Part shown: positions 34,230 through 42,739 of the stretch, in pieces | Position numbering within the stretch: the stretch's first letter is position 1 | Layout of the letters: each line of letters starts with the position of its first letter | Assembly: GCA_002500665.1 (NCBI GenBank) | Contig: DLRY01000021.1 | Span: 1 to 64,000, forward strand | DNA: 64,000 nt | Direction of reading: 5' to 3' | Source: Opitutia bacterium UBA7876 | GTDB taxonomy: Bacteria; Verrucomicrobiota; Verrucomicrobiia; Opitutales; Seribacteraceae | Program-made: the position numbers and the translations under genes | The notes under the pieces: model-generated | Told to the model about the DNA's origin: nothing | Seen by the model: only the letters and a program-made list of their open reading frames with translations | Databases searched by the model: none

Positions 34230-35231
34230 ATGAACCGCCCCTTTTTCCTTCCCCTTTGCTTCATCCTCGCTGCCTCCGTTGCCAGCGCAAAGCTCAAGGT
34301 ATTCGTGCTTGCCGGACAATCCAACATGCAGGGAGCTGGTCAGGTGGAGATGAAGGAAAACAGTAGCAACGGGGGTCAAGGCACCTTGGCTTATCTGGTC
34401 AAAAACGAAAAGACGGCCGAAAAGTACGCCCACTTGGTGAACGGGAAGGGCGAGTGGATCACCCGCCGCGACGTCTGGATCCGCTATGACGACCGTAAGG
34501 ATGGCTTGCGTCCCGGTTTCGGGTTCCGTACATCCAGCATTGGCCCAGAGCTAGGCTTCGGCACGGTGGTGGGAGATGCCCTCGACGAACCCGTTCTGCT
34601 CATCAAGACCTGCTGGGGAGGAAAGAACGTCATGGTCGATTTCCGCTCCCCTTCAAGGGGTATGCCGCCGGATGCCCTCATGGAGCGCATGTTGGCGGGA
34701 AGAAAAAAGCGTGAAGCGGGCGCCACTATGAAGGACGTGGAGGCCCAAGTCGGCTTTTACTATCGTGAGATGGTCCGCATCGTTAACGAGACGCTCAAGG
34801 ATCTCAAAAAGTATTACCCCGCCTATGACGGTCAAGGTTATGAGCTGGCCGGGGTCGGTTGGCACCAAGGCTGGAACGACGGTGGCAGCATGGATTTCGT
34901 CCAGGCATACGAGGAAAACCTAAGCACCATCATCAAGGATCTCCGCAAGGAATGGAAGGTTCCAGACCTGCCCGTGGTGATTGGGGTCAGCGGCTTTGGC
35001 GGACGGAATCAATCAGTCGACCGACGCCTCGGCATCATTGCCGCCCAGCACGCGGTAGCCAACCGCCGCGAATTCAAGGGTTCCGTGGCGAGTGTGGAGA
35101 CCCGGGACTTTTTTCGCCCGGCCGAACAATCACCTTCCCGGCAGGGCTACCATTGGAACGGCAATGCCGAGACCTTCTACTTGATCGGTGAAGGGATGGG
35201 CCAAGCCATGGTAAGGCTCCTGAAAAAATGA
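34230..35231 (+). CDS. secreted SASA/CE6-type acetylesterase
   Basis: 333-residue secreted esterase. The ATG at 34230 gives a signal peptide (1-20) and lies 8 bases after the upstream stop; longer in-frame extensions overlap that gene and lack a signal. The nucleophile block is V-L-A-G-Q-S-N-M-Q-G (Ser31). G-W-H-Q-G-W-N-D-G is the second hallmark. Near the C-terminus, Q-G-Y-H-W-N-G-N-A carries the likely catalytic His. The family removes O-acetyl groups from sugars. The stop overlaps the next start as ATGA, placing it in a coupled set with a two-helix protein and a symporter. Confidence 0.87.
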   Translation: MNRPFFLPLCFILAASVASAKLKVFVLAGQSNMQGAGQVEMKENSSNGGQGTLAYLVKNEKTAEKYAHLVNGKGEWITRRDVWIRYDDRKDGLRPGFGFRTSSIGPELGFGTVVGDALDEPVLLIKTCWGGKNVMVDFRSPSRGMPPDALMERMLAGRKKREAGATMKDVEAQVGFYYREMVRIVNETLKDLKKYYPAYDGQGYELAGVGWHQGWNDGGSMDFVQAYEENLSTIIKDLRKEWKVPDLPVVIGVSGFGGRNQSVDRRLGIIAAQHAVANRREFKGSVASVETRDFFRPAEQSPSRQGYHWNGNAETFYLIGEGMGQAMVRLLKK

Positions 35232-35455
35232 ACTCGTCCCGGATCCTCACCCTTCTTTTCGCCATCGCCACGCTGATGGGAACCGGGCCCGGGCTTTACC
35301 TCGTCGGTTCGCCCACTGAGGAAGGCCTGGCTCAAAGCTTGCTGGGCGTTCCCGCCCTCTACGCCTGGGTGGCCTTCTGGTTCCTCGTTCAGGCTGGGAT
35401 TATCCTGATGGCTTCCCACAGGTTCTGGGTCCACCGGGACGAGCCCGCCCAATGA
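35228..35455 (+). CDS. small two-helix membrane protein, DUF3311-like symporter partner
   Basis: 75-residue membrane protein with two predicted transmembrane helices (about 6-26 and 42-63) and a short charged C-terminus. The second helix, beginning L-G-V-P-A-L-Y-A-W-V-A-F-W, resembles DUF3311 proteins, which are often encoded immediately before SSS-type Na+/solute symporters. It overlaps the esterase stop by 4 bases and the symporter start by 4 bases, so equal, coupled production with the symporter is likely. An accessory subunit role is inferred from this arrangement. Confidence 0.7.
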   Translation: MNSSRILTLLFAIATLMGTGPGLYLVGSPTEEGLAQSLLGVPALYAWVAFWFLVQAGIILMASHRFWVHRDEPAQ

Positions 35456-37242
35456 AGGCATTCGTGGTAATGGGAGCTCACGAGGTGGCGGGGGGATATC
35501 TTCCTCACCTTCTGCTCGGCGCCTACATGGTCCTGCTTGTCTGGCTTTGCTACCTCGGTTATCGAAAGGGTAAGTCCACCGAGGAAGATTATTACCTCGC
35601 GGGTCGTGGACAGGGGCTGCTGGTGAGCGCTCTTACCATCATGGCAACCATGTTCTCCAGCGCCGCCCTTCTGGGTATTCCGGGTACCGTGTACCGGGAT
35701 GGCCTGGCTTTCGTTCCCTTTGCCATGAACCTGACCGTTGGCGGGTTGGGGATTTACTTTCTGGGGACGCGCATGAACAGGCTGGGGAAGGCTCGTGGTT
35801 ACGTTACGCCAGCCGATATGATCGGGGAGTACTACGGAGGTACGAGCATCCGCATCCTGGCCGTCTCGACGGGTGTCCTCTACGTATTGCCCTACGTCAT
35901 CATGCAGATAAAGGCGGGCGGCTATTTGGCCGAGAGGCTATTCCCGGATGCTCCACCGATCCACGTTCTGGGCAGGGAGTTCGACATGTTCGACACAGGG
36001 GTATGGGTTCTTTCCTTGCTCACCATGGCCTACGTGCTGGTCGGGGGCATGCGCTCAGTCGCTTGGACGGATGTCGTTCAGGGCTTCCTTTTACTGACCG
36101 GGATGCTGGTGGCGGGGCTGGCCACCGTCCTCTACTTTCAATCTCAGGGTGGTTTCTTCCGGGCGGTATCCACCCTCCCCCCGGAAGCCCTCACTATGCC
36201 CGGCGCGACCGGAAAATGGAACCCCTGGATGATTTTCTCCATCTGTACGATCGTGGCTCTTGGAGCGGTCATTCAGCCGGGTCAATGGATGCGCTTCTAT
36301 GCCGCCCGATCGGTCAAGACACTCCGCCAATGCGCCTTGATTTTCGCGGTGGTTCTTCCCACCTGCTTCATTTTCGGCATCATGGTGGTTGCCCTCGGGG
36401 CGAGGGTAGAGTTCCCACCGGCTTGGAAGGCCCCGGTCGATGAGTTGCAGGCGGCCGAGGCTTGGCATGGAGACGGGGACTATGCCGAGGGGGCCCGCGT
36501 TCGTTACGCGGACGGCCTTTTCGAGGCCAAGGGTAAGGTATCCTCCGGGCAGGTCTTCGAGCCGGAAAGCTGGAACCCCGTGCAGAAACTCTACCCGCAC
36601 GAGGCGCTCGGTCCCGAGCCCAGCGATACCGACAAGGCGGTCATCGTGATGACCCAATTGGCCGTACCCGAGGTTTTCGGCGCCGTATTTGGGTCGATCG
36701 TAGTGACCATTATCCTAGTGGCCGTGCTGGCCGCCTCCATGAGCACTGCAGACAGCAACCTGCACGCCCTCAGCGCCGTTCTCACACGGGACGTCTACGA
36801 CCGTTACGTTAGTCCCGACGCCAGCGAGCGGCAAAAGACCTGGTTTGGCCGGGCGGTAATCGTGGTGGCCACCATTTGCGCGGTTGCCCTGGTCGAGTTC
36901 AGCAACGAGTCCTCTGGGTTCAATCCGCTTAAGCTGATCACCCAGCTCATGCTCCTGGCCCTTTCCTTCTGCAGTCAGCTTCTGCCAGTCGCCATCGACG
37001 TGCTTTTCCTCAACAAGGGGACCCAGGCGGGAGCGGTAGCCGGCTTGTCCACTGGTATCGCCATTGTGGTCCTGCTGAATTTTTTCCCAGAGTATTCCCT
37101 TGGCGTTACGTCGGTCCTTCACCTTTGTGCCGTAGGCGTACTCGCCAATGCACTGGTCTTCATTCTGGTGAGCCGCTTTACCCGGAAGGTTCCCGGCGAT
37201 CGCGTCGAGCAGTTCAGAAGAATCATACGGGGAGAAAGATGA
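35452..37242 (+). CDS. Na+/solute symporter (SSS family) with CBM5/12-like loop insert
   Basis: 596-residue inner-membrane symporter of the SSS family. The N-terminal part shows Y-L-G-Y-R-K-G and D-Y-Y-L-A-G-R-G, the usual first cytoplasmic loop. About 13 hydrophobic helices are seen. L-A-A-S-M-S-T-A-D-S-N-L (426-437) is the conserved helix carrying Na+-site Ser/Thr residues. Between helices, residues 338-377 form a soluble insert with Trp338, Tyr344, Gly347, Val350, Tyr352, Gly355, Phe357, Ala359 and Trp374, the spacing of a CBM5/12 chitin-binding-type module. In the LeuT fold this loop (EL4) faces outward. The ATG overlaps the small membrane protein stop. The import substrate is unknown but probably a sugar or sugar acid. 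Confidence 0.88.
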   Translation: MKAFVVMGAHEVAGGYLPHLLLGAYMVLLVWLCYLGYRKGKSTEEDYYLAGRGQGLLVSALTIMATMFSSAALLGIPGTVYRDGLAFVPFAMNLTVGGLGIYFLGTRMNRLGKARGYVTPADMIGEYYGGTSIRILAVSTGVLYVLPYVIMQIKAGGYLAERLFPDAPPIHVLGREFDMFDTGVWVLSLLTMAYVLVGGMRSVAWTDVVQGFLLLTGMLVAGLATVLYFQSQGGFFRAVSTLPPEALTMPGATGKWNPWMIFSICTIVALGAVIQPGQWMRFYAARSVKTLRQCALIFAVVLPTCFIFGIMVVALGARVEFPPAWKAPVDELQAAEAWHGDGDYAEGARVRYADGLFEAKGKVSSGQVFEPESWNPVQKLYPHEALGPEPSDTDKAVIVMTQLAVPEVFGAVFGSIVVTIILVAVLAASMSTADSNLHALSAVLTRDVYDRYVSPDASERQKTWFGRAVIVVATICAVALVEFSNESSGFNPLKLITQLMLLALSFCSQLLPVAIDVLFLNKGTQAGAVAGLSTGIAIVVLLNFFPEYSLGVTSVLHLCAVGVLANALVFILVSRFTRKVPGDRVEQFRRIIRGER

Positions 37243-37267
37243 AACCCTTTGTCGAATCCCTGCCCTG

Positions 37268-38746
37268 ATGACGGTCGTCAGCCCAAAAATCGACCTGCGG
37301 GAGATCGAATTCCGCGTTCTTCCCATGCGCACCCGCTTCCCTTTCAAATACGGAATCGCCAGCCTGACCGCCCTGCCCCACCTCGTCCTCAAAGTCGAAA
37401 CCGAGATCGATGGCATCCTTACGCGGGGAATCGCATCCGAGGGGTTGCCCCCGAAGTGGTTCACCAAGAATCCAGATACTACCTTCGGGGAAGACCTGCC
37501 TGCGATGCTGGGCGTCATCGGCCATGCCGCCGAGTTGACCCTGGCTCGTCCCCCCGCTACCTTCTTCAACCTCTGGAGGGAACTTCACGAGGAACAAGCA
37601 TCATGGGCGACGGCAGAAGGTCATCCTTCCCTGCTGGCCAACTTGGGGGTTAGCCTGATGGAGAGGGCTCTGCTTGATGCCCTGTGTCGTCGTTTGGGGT
37701 CCGGTTTGCATACGGTCCTCAGAGGAAATCACCTCGGCCTGCGCCTCGGAGAAATGCGTCCCGAACTATCCGGGGCCGAACCATCGGCTTTCCTGCCCGA
37801 ACGCCCGCTGTCTTCGGTTCGTGCTCGCCATACGATAGGCTTGGGCGACCCCCTTACTCCGGCCGAAGTCAACGACGATAACCGCGCCGCCGATAGCCTG
37901 CCCCTCGATCTCGAAACCTGCATCCGGACTTATGGGCTGACCCACTTCAAGATCAAGGTTTGCGGAAACCTTGACCTTGACCTTCCCCGGCTCGAGGCTC
38001 TGGCCGAGTTGCTTGGTCCCGGCGCCCTCTTTACCTTGGATGGAAACGAGCAATATGCAGGTATAGGAGCCTTTCGCGAGCATTGGGAGGTCTGGCGGGA
38101 AAAAGCCAAAATCCGGGCCCTTCTTGATTCCGGCCTGCTCCTAGTCGAGCAACCCGCCCATCGGGATGAATCCTTTTCCCCGTCCGTCTCGATGGATTTG
38201 GCCGACTGGCCCGACCATCCCGCCTTCATCATCGATGAGGCCGACGCGGGGATCGACGACTTCCCGCGGGCCCTGGCCCTGGGGTACGATGGGGTCAGCC
38301 ACAAGAACTGCAAGGGTATCGTCAAGGGACTGGCCAATGCCGCTACTATCGCCCTGGAGGAAGAGAAGAGGGGACGCATCGTCCACCTTTCCGGGGAAGA
38401 TCTTGCCAACGTCGGCCCCTTTGCGCTCTTCCAGGATCTGGCCATGATGGCCGCACTCGGCATCGGTCACGTCGAGCGCAACGGGCATCATTACTTCAAG
38501 GGTCTTTCCGCCTGGCCCAAGCCCGTAAAGGCGAGCATGCTGGAAGACCACGGCGATCTCTATGGCCTTCACCCCGAGGGCTACCCGACTTTGCTTTTGC
38601 AGGATGGAGTACTGGATCTTTCCTCGCTTAACGCGGCTCCCTTCGGACCGGTACGACTGCTCGATCTGTCCTCCTTGAAAACGGTGGATCCCAGGGACCC
38701 CGCAGGCTTTATTCGCGTCGGTATGCCGGAAGATCAGGGTCTCTAG
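37268..38746 (+). CDS. enolase-superfamily (mandelate racemase/muconate lactonizing-like) enzyme
   Basis: 492-residue cytoplasmic enzyme with no signal peptide. Enolase-superfamily marks are the K-I-K pair (Lys228, Lys230) at the end of barrel strand 2, then metal-ligand candidates Asp258 (L-D-G-N-E), Glu294 (V-E-Q-P) and Asp323 (I-I-D-E-A-D), and Lys346 in H-K-N-C-K-G. Members commonly dehydrate sugar acids or racemise alpha-hydroxy acids. It is longer than the typical 370-400 residues, with extra sequence between the capping domain and the barrel (about 155-215). The gene lies 25 bases after the symporter and probably acts on the imported product. Confidence 0.78.
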   Translation: MTVVSPKIDLREIEFRVLPMRTRFPFKYGIASLTALPHLVLKVETEIDGILTRGIASEGLPPKWFTKNPDTTFGEDLPAMLGVIGHAAELTLARPPATFFNLWRELHEEQASWATAEGHPSLLANLGVSLMERALLDALCRRLGSGLHTVLRGNHLGLRLGEMRPELSGAEPSAFLPERPLSSVRARHTIGLGDPLTPAEVNDDNRAADSLPLDLETCIRTYGLTHFKIKVCGNLDLDLPRLEALAELLGPGALFTLDGNEQYAGIGAFREHWEVWREKAKIRALLDSGLLLVEQPAHRDESFSPSVSMDLADWPDHPAFIIDEADAGIDDFPRALALGYDGVSHKNCKGIVKGLANAATIALEEEKRGRIVHLSGEDLANVGPFALFQDLAMMAALGIGHVERNGHHYFKGLSAWPKPVKASMLEDHGDLYGLHPEGYPTLLLQDGVLDLSSLNAAPFGPVRLLDLSSLKTVDPRDPAGFIRVGMPEDQGL

Positions 38747-38785
38747 CCGAGGGTATTAATTCCTCCGGGTCCGACTGATGGCGTG

Positions 38786-38817
38786 TTGACTCTTAAGACG
38801 AGGAAATTCAGTATAAT
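38786..38817 (+). promoter_or_regulatory. possible sigma-70 promoter for the cytochrome c/DUF1501 pair
   Basis: A perfect TATAAT lies at 38812-38817, 21 bases before the ATG at 38839. TTGACT at 38786-38791 is a near-consensus -35, but the spacer is 20 bases, longer than the preferred 16-18. The surrounding 38790-38838 is A+T-rich. No Shine-Dalgarno sequence is seen before the ATG. Confidence 0.4.
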
Positions 38818-38838
38818 AATTTTCGTTTTTTCATATTT

Positions 38839-41241
38839 ATGAAACCCGCACACTTGGTTATTGGTTTGATTCTAGGAATCGGGTTGACCCTGTCCGGGTT
38901 CGCTGATTCGGCCAAGATCGAGTTCTTCGAAAAGAAGGTTCGCCCGGCTTTGGCAGAGCATTGCTACGAATGCCACTCGGTCCAGTCCGGTAAGTCCAAG
39001 GGCGGTCTTCTGCTCGATACCAAGCTCGGCATGAGGGAGGGAGGCGACATTGGTCCTGCGATTGTGCCCGGGAATCCTTCTAAAAGCCTGTTGGTGGAGG
39101 CGATTCATTGGGGGAACGAAGATTTGCAGATGCCTCCAAAGAAGAAGCTTCCTAATGAGGTGATCAAGGCTTTGGAGACTTGGGTCAAGATGGGCGCGCC
39201 GGACCCACGGACGGGCCAAACGGTGGTCAAGGATGAGATCGACATTGAGGAGGGAAAGAAATTTTGGGCCTTTCAACCCCTGAATGAGTCCAAAGCCGAA
39301 ATCAAGAACCGGGGGTGGCCTCGCTCGGCCATTGACCACCTGGTCCTTGCAGGCCTTGAGAAGAAGGGCTTGAAGCCCGCTCCGGATGCGGACAAGACGA
39401 CATTGGCCCGCCGGGTGTTTTTTGACCTCGTCGGATTGCCTCCGTCCCCCGAGCAACTCGGGGATTTTCTGGAAAACGATGCTCCGGACGCCTTCGAGCA
39501 GGTGGTGGACCGTCTGCTTGCGAGTCCCCAGTTCGGGGTGCGCTGGGGAAGGCACTGGCTGGACGTGGCCCGTTATGCCGAGAGCAACGGCATGGAAAGG
39601 AACGTCGCGTTTCCCCATGCCTGGAGGTTCAGGGATTACGTCGTGGAATCGTTCAACGAGGACAAGCCTTTCGACCAGTTCGTCCGCGAACAGGTGGCGG
39701 GGGATTTGCTTCCCAAAGAGCCAACCGACGAGCGTCTGGTGGCTACGGGCTTTCTCGCCATTGGCCCGAAATCCCTCAACAACCGTAATGCGGCGGAATT
39801 CAAGATGGATCTTGTTGACGAGCAGATCGACGTGACCACCCGTGCGTTCATGGGTCTGACAGTCGCTTGCGCCCGTTGTCACGATCATAAGTTCGACCCC
39901 ATTCCAACCGAGGACTACTATTCGTTGGCGGGAATCTTCAAGAGCACCCATGCCCTCTTCGGGGGAAGCGGGGCTGGGGTCCGGCAGACGAGCAGGTTAA
40001 TCGAGCTCCAGGATGGCAGAAAGGAACCTGTCGGACAGAAGACGGATTATGCAAAACTAATTGTCGCAAAACAAGCCGAACTGAAATCCTTGAATAAGAA
40101 GGTTGCGGGTCTCAAGAAAGAACTGAAAGGAAAGTATAGGGAGGATCCGATTTACAAGGAGACCATTTCAAGGATCAAAAAGACACAGGCGGCGGTGAAA
40201 AAGAATCAGGCCAAGCTCGCAAATTCAAAAAAGCAGACGGGGCCTTTGGCAATGGGGGCACGCGAGGGTGAACCCGGAGACGCCAAGGTTCATATCCGCG
40301 GAAACGTAACTACACTCGGCAAGGTAATTCCCCGCGGTTTTCCGCAGGTATTTGATTTCTCCGACTTGAAGATCGATTCCGCCCGCAGTGGACGCCTGCA
40401 GCTTGCGGATTGGATTACGGACCCTGCCAACCCTTTGACCCCGAGAGTTCTTGCCAACCGCGTTTGGCATCACCTCTTTGGCCGGGGAATCGTGCGGACG
40501 GTGGACAACTTCGGGCAGACCGGCGAGCGCCCGAGCAATCAGCCCCTGCTTGATCACCTTGCCGTCCGCCTGCTGGAGAATGAGTGGTCGGTCAAGAAGC
40601 TAATCCGTGAGGTTGTTCTTTCACGGGCTTACCGGATGAGCTCCGTCCATGATTTAGCCAATGCGCGGATCGATCCCGATAACGCGTTATTCTGGAAAAT
40701 GAACCAGCGCAGGCTGGATGCCGAAAGCATGCGTGACGCCATGCTTTCCGTGTCGGGCCACTTGATCCTTAGTCCGGCCGATGGTTCACCAGTCCAGAAA
40801 ATAGATGGAAACATCGGGCGCGACCCCGAGCAGTTGGAGGAACTCAGAAAGGCCCAGCTCGACAACAGGAGCCTTTACCTGCCCGTAGCCCGGCAGGCCA
40901 TACCTGAGGTTTTGAAGACTTTCGATTTCGCCGAGCCGAGCATTATCGTGGGACGTCGGGACGTCACGACCGTTCCCACCCAGGCCCTCTTCCTTCTCAA
41001 CAGCGACTTCGTCATTACTCAGGCCAGAGGACTAGCCGAGCGGTTATCCTCCATGGATGAGGACTCCCGCATCGACCATGCCTTCAGGCTGCTCTTTGCC
41101 CGCCCCCCCTCCTCGAGCGAGATGGCTCGCACCCAGACCTTTCTTGCCGATTGCCTGCACAACGAGGAATCCGCGATTGAGGCCTGGACCACCGTTTGCC
41201 AGGCTCTTCTTGCGAGTGCCGAATTCAGATACCTGAACTAA
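38839..41241 (+). CDS. PSD1-type cytochrome c protein (DUF1549/DUF1553)
   Basis: 800-residue exported protein typical of PVC bacteria. The signal peptide is residues 1-22. A planctomycete-type cytochrome c domain (25-115) carries C-Y-E-C-H (Cys42-His46) for covalent heme. A DUF1549 domain (about 150-370) includes G-R-H-W-L-D-V-A-R-Y-A-E-S-N-G and C-A-R-C-H-D-H-K-F-D-P-I; the latter is a second CxxCH. A Lys-rich coiled-coil linker spans about 400-460. A DUF1553 domain (about 510-780) includes A-N-R-V-W-H-H-L-F-G-R-G-I-V. It is followed two bases later by its usual partner, a DUF1501 protein. The molecular function of these pairs has not been established; electron transfer or glycan handling is suspected. 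Confidence 0.9.
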   Translation: MKPAHLVIGLILGIGLTLSGFADSAKIEFFEKKVRPALAEHCYECHSVQSGKSKGGLLLDTKLGMREGGDIGPAIVPGNPSKSLLVEAIHWGNEDLQMPPKKKLPNEVIKALETWVKMGAPDPRTGQTVVKDEIDIEEGKKFWAFQPLNESKAEIKNRGWPRSAIDHLVLAGLEKKGLKPAPDADKTTLARRVFFDLVGLPPSPEQLGDFLENDAPDAFEQVVDRLLASPQFGVRWGRHWLDVARYAESNGMERNVAFPHAWRFRDYVVESFNEDKPFDQFVREQVAGDLLPKEPTDERLVATGFLAIGPKSLNNRNAAEFKMDLVDEQIDVTTRAFMGLTVACARCHDHKFDPIPTEDYYSLAGIFKSTHALFGGSGAGVRQTSRLIELQDGRKEPVGQKTDYAKLIVAKQAELKSLNKKVAGLKKELKGKYREDPIYKETISRIKKTQAAVKKNQAKLANSKKQTGPLAMGAREGEPGDAKVHIRGNVTTLGKVIPRGFPQVFDFSDLKIDSARSGRLQLADWITDPANPLTPRVLANRVWHHLFGRGIVRTVDNFGQTGERPSNQPLLDHLAVRLLENEWSVKKLIREVVLSRAYRMSSVHDLANARIDPDNALFWKMNQRRLDAESMRDAMLSVSGHLILSPADGSPVQKIDGNIGRDPEQLEELRKAQLDNRSLYLPVARQAIPEVLKTFDFAEPSIIVGRRDVTTVPTQALFLLNSDFVITQARGLAERLSSMDEDSRIDHAFRLLFARPPSSSEMARTQTFLADCLHNEESAIEAWTTVCQALLASAEFRYLN

Positions 41242-41243
41242 AC

Positions 41244-42620
41244 ATGAACATCGAAGAATTGAACTTTTCAAGGCGGCATGCGTTGCAGGCCATGAGCACC
41301 GGTTTCGGCTACCTGGCCTTCTCCAGCCTGAGCACTATGGCCTCCCAGGCATACCGCAACCCGCTCGATTCCAAGAGCCCCCATTTCACCCCCCGAGCCA
41401 AGCGGGTAATCTTCGCCTGCATGCGCGGCGGTCCGTCTCACGTCGATACCTTTGACTACAAGCCGGCCTTGGCAAGGGACAACGGTAAGAAGATGGAGGA
41501 GTTCGGTTCCCGAAAACTCTTGCAGTCTCCCTGGAGGTTCAACAAGCACGGACAAAGCGGGCTGGAAATTTCCGAACTTTACCCTCAGCTCTCCAAGCAT
41601 GCGGACAAACTTTGCGTTCTCAACGGGATGTACGCCGACATTCCCAACCACCCGCAATGCTTCGTGCAGCTTCATACCGGAAGCTTTCAATTCGTGCGCC
41701 CGAGCCTTGGTTCCTGGGCTCTCTATGGTCTGGGAACGGAGAATCAGAATTTACCCGGGTTCGTAACCATCAATCCTCCTTCCCGCGTGGGCGGGGCACA
41801 GAACTACGGGAATGCTTTTCTTCCGGCCATTTACCAAGGTACTCGCATAGGCTCGCTCGGACAATCGCTTCAGGAGGCCAAGATCGAGAACCTAGGCAAT
41901 CCCCGCCTGGGCGAGATGGAACAGCGCAAGCAACTCGACTTCATCCAGTCCATGAACAGGGACTTCAAGGATCGTGACCGGGAAGGTTCCCAGATCGAGG
42001 GGGTGATCGAGAGCTATGAACTGGCTTTCCGGATGCAGTCGGCTCTTCCCGAGGTCATGGGGTTAAAGGGAGAAAAACAATCCACCCTTGAGGCATATGG
42101 GGTAGGAAATACGAAGACTGATGCTTTCGGCAGGCAGTGCCTGATGGCTCGCAGGCTAGTGGAGAAAGGGGTCCGCTTCGTTGAGATCACTCATTCCTCT
42201 TGGGACCAGCACGGCTCCCTCAAGAAAAAGCTCGGGGACAACTGTATGGCTACCGACAGGCCCCTGGCGGCCCTTTTGGCCGACTTGGAGCAAAGGAACC
42301 TCCTCGAGGACACACTCATCGTCTGGGGTGGCGAGTTCGGGAGAACGCCCCACATCAAGAAGGCCGATGGACGGGACCATAATTCCACCGGCTTCACTTT
42401 CTGGATGGCCGGCGGGGGTGTCAAGGGCGGCATGCGCCACGGGGCCACGGACGAGCACGGTATCAAGGCGGTGGAGGGTCGCATGCATTTTCACGACCTG
42501 CACGCCACGATCCTCCACCTGCTTGGACTTGATCACGAAAGGTTGACCTACACCTATGCGGGCCGAGAGTTTCGCCTTACCGACGTTTACGGGAATGTAG
42601 CTAGGGAAATCCTAGCCTAG
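41244..42620 (+). CDS. Tat-exported DUF1501 protein
   Basis: 458-residue DUF1501 protein, an alkaline-phosphatase-like fold related to sulfatases without the formylglycine motif. The ATG at 41244, just after the upstream stop, leads into S-R-R-H-A-L-Q, a Tat-type twin-arginine signal; an in-frame ATG at 41196 would lie inside the cytochrome gene. Family blocks are C-M-R-G-G-P-S-H-V-D-T-F-D, V-E-I-T-H-S-S-W-D-Q-H, V-W-G-G-E-F-G-R-T-P and G-R-D-H-N. The Asp and His residues of these blocks suit metal binding. It works presumably with the DUF1549/DUF1553 cytochrome; no reaction is known. Confidence 0.9.
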   Translation: MNIEELNFSRRHALQAMSTGFGYLAFSSLSTMASQAYRNPLDSKSPHFTPRAKRVIFACMRGGPSHVDTFDYKPALARDNGKKMEEFGSRKLLQSPWRFNKHGQSGLEISELYPQLSKHADKLCVLNGMYADIPNHPQCFVQLHTGSFQFVRPSLGSWALYGLGTENQNLPGFVTINPPSRVGGAQNYGNAFLPAIYQGTRIGSLGQSLQEAKIENLGNPRLGEMEQRKQLDFIQSMNRDFKDRDREGSQIEGVIESYELAFRMQSALPEVMGLKGEKQSTLEAYGVGNTKTDAFGRQCLMARRLVEKGVRFVEITHSSWDQHGSLKKKLGDNCMATDRPLAALLADLEQRNLLEDTLIVWGGEFGRTPHIKKADGRDHNSTGFTFWMAGGGVKGGMRHGATDEHGIKAVEGRMHFHDLHATILHLLGLDHERLTYTYAGREFRLTDVYGNVAREILA

Positions 42621-42739
42621 TTTACATCCACCCTTCTTTTTATCACCTGGCTGGCACGAAGTCAGCGGTTGACAAGGTTTCGTCCGAACGGGCAAAGTCG
42701 GTTGCAGAACTCACCCTCCTTGGGAAACCCCTATAAACC
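42621..42739. other. intergenic gap
   Basis: 119-base gap after the DUF1501 gene. A perfect TTGACA lies at 42669-42674, but the sequence 17 bases later (GCAAAG) is a poor -10. CTGGCT and AGTCAG (about 42648-42666) can pair around a 7-base loop without a T tract. No feature here is firm. Confidence 0.3.

Noticed and set aside
41244..42620. DUF1501 protein as an eleventh sulfatase
   Set aside because: It shares the alkaline-phosphatase-like fold but lacks the C-x-P/A/S-S/T-R formylglycine signature.
42669..42697. TTGACA as a promoter for the beta-propeller gene
   Set aside because: The -35 is perfect but no acceptable -10 lies 16-18 bases downstream.
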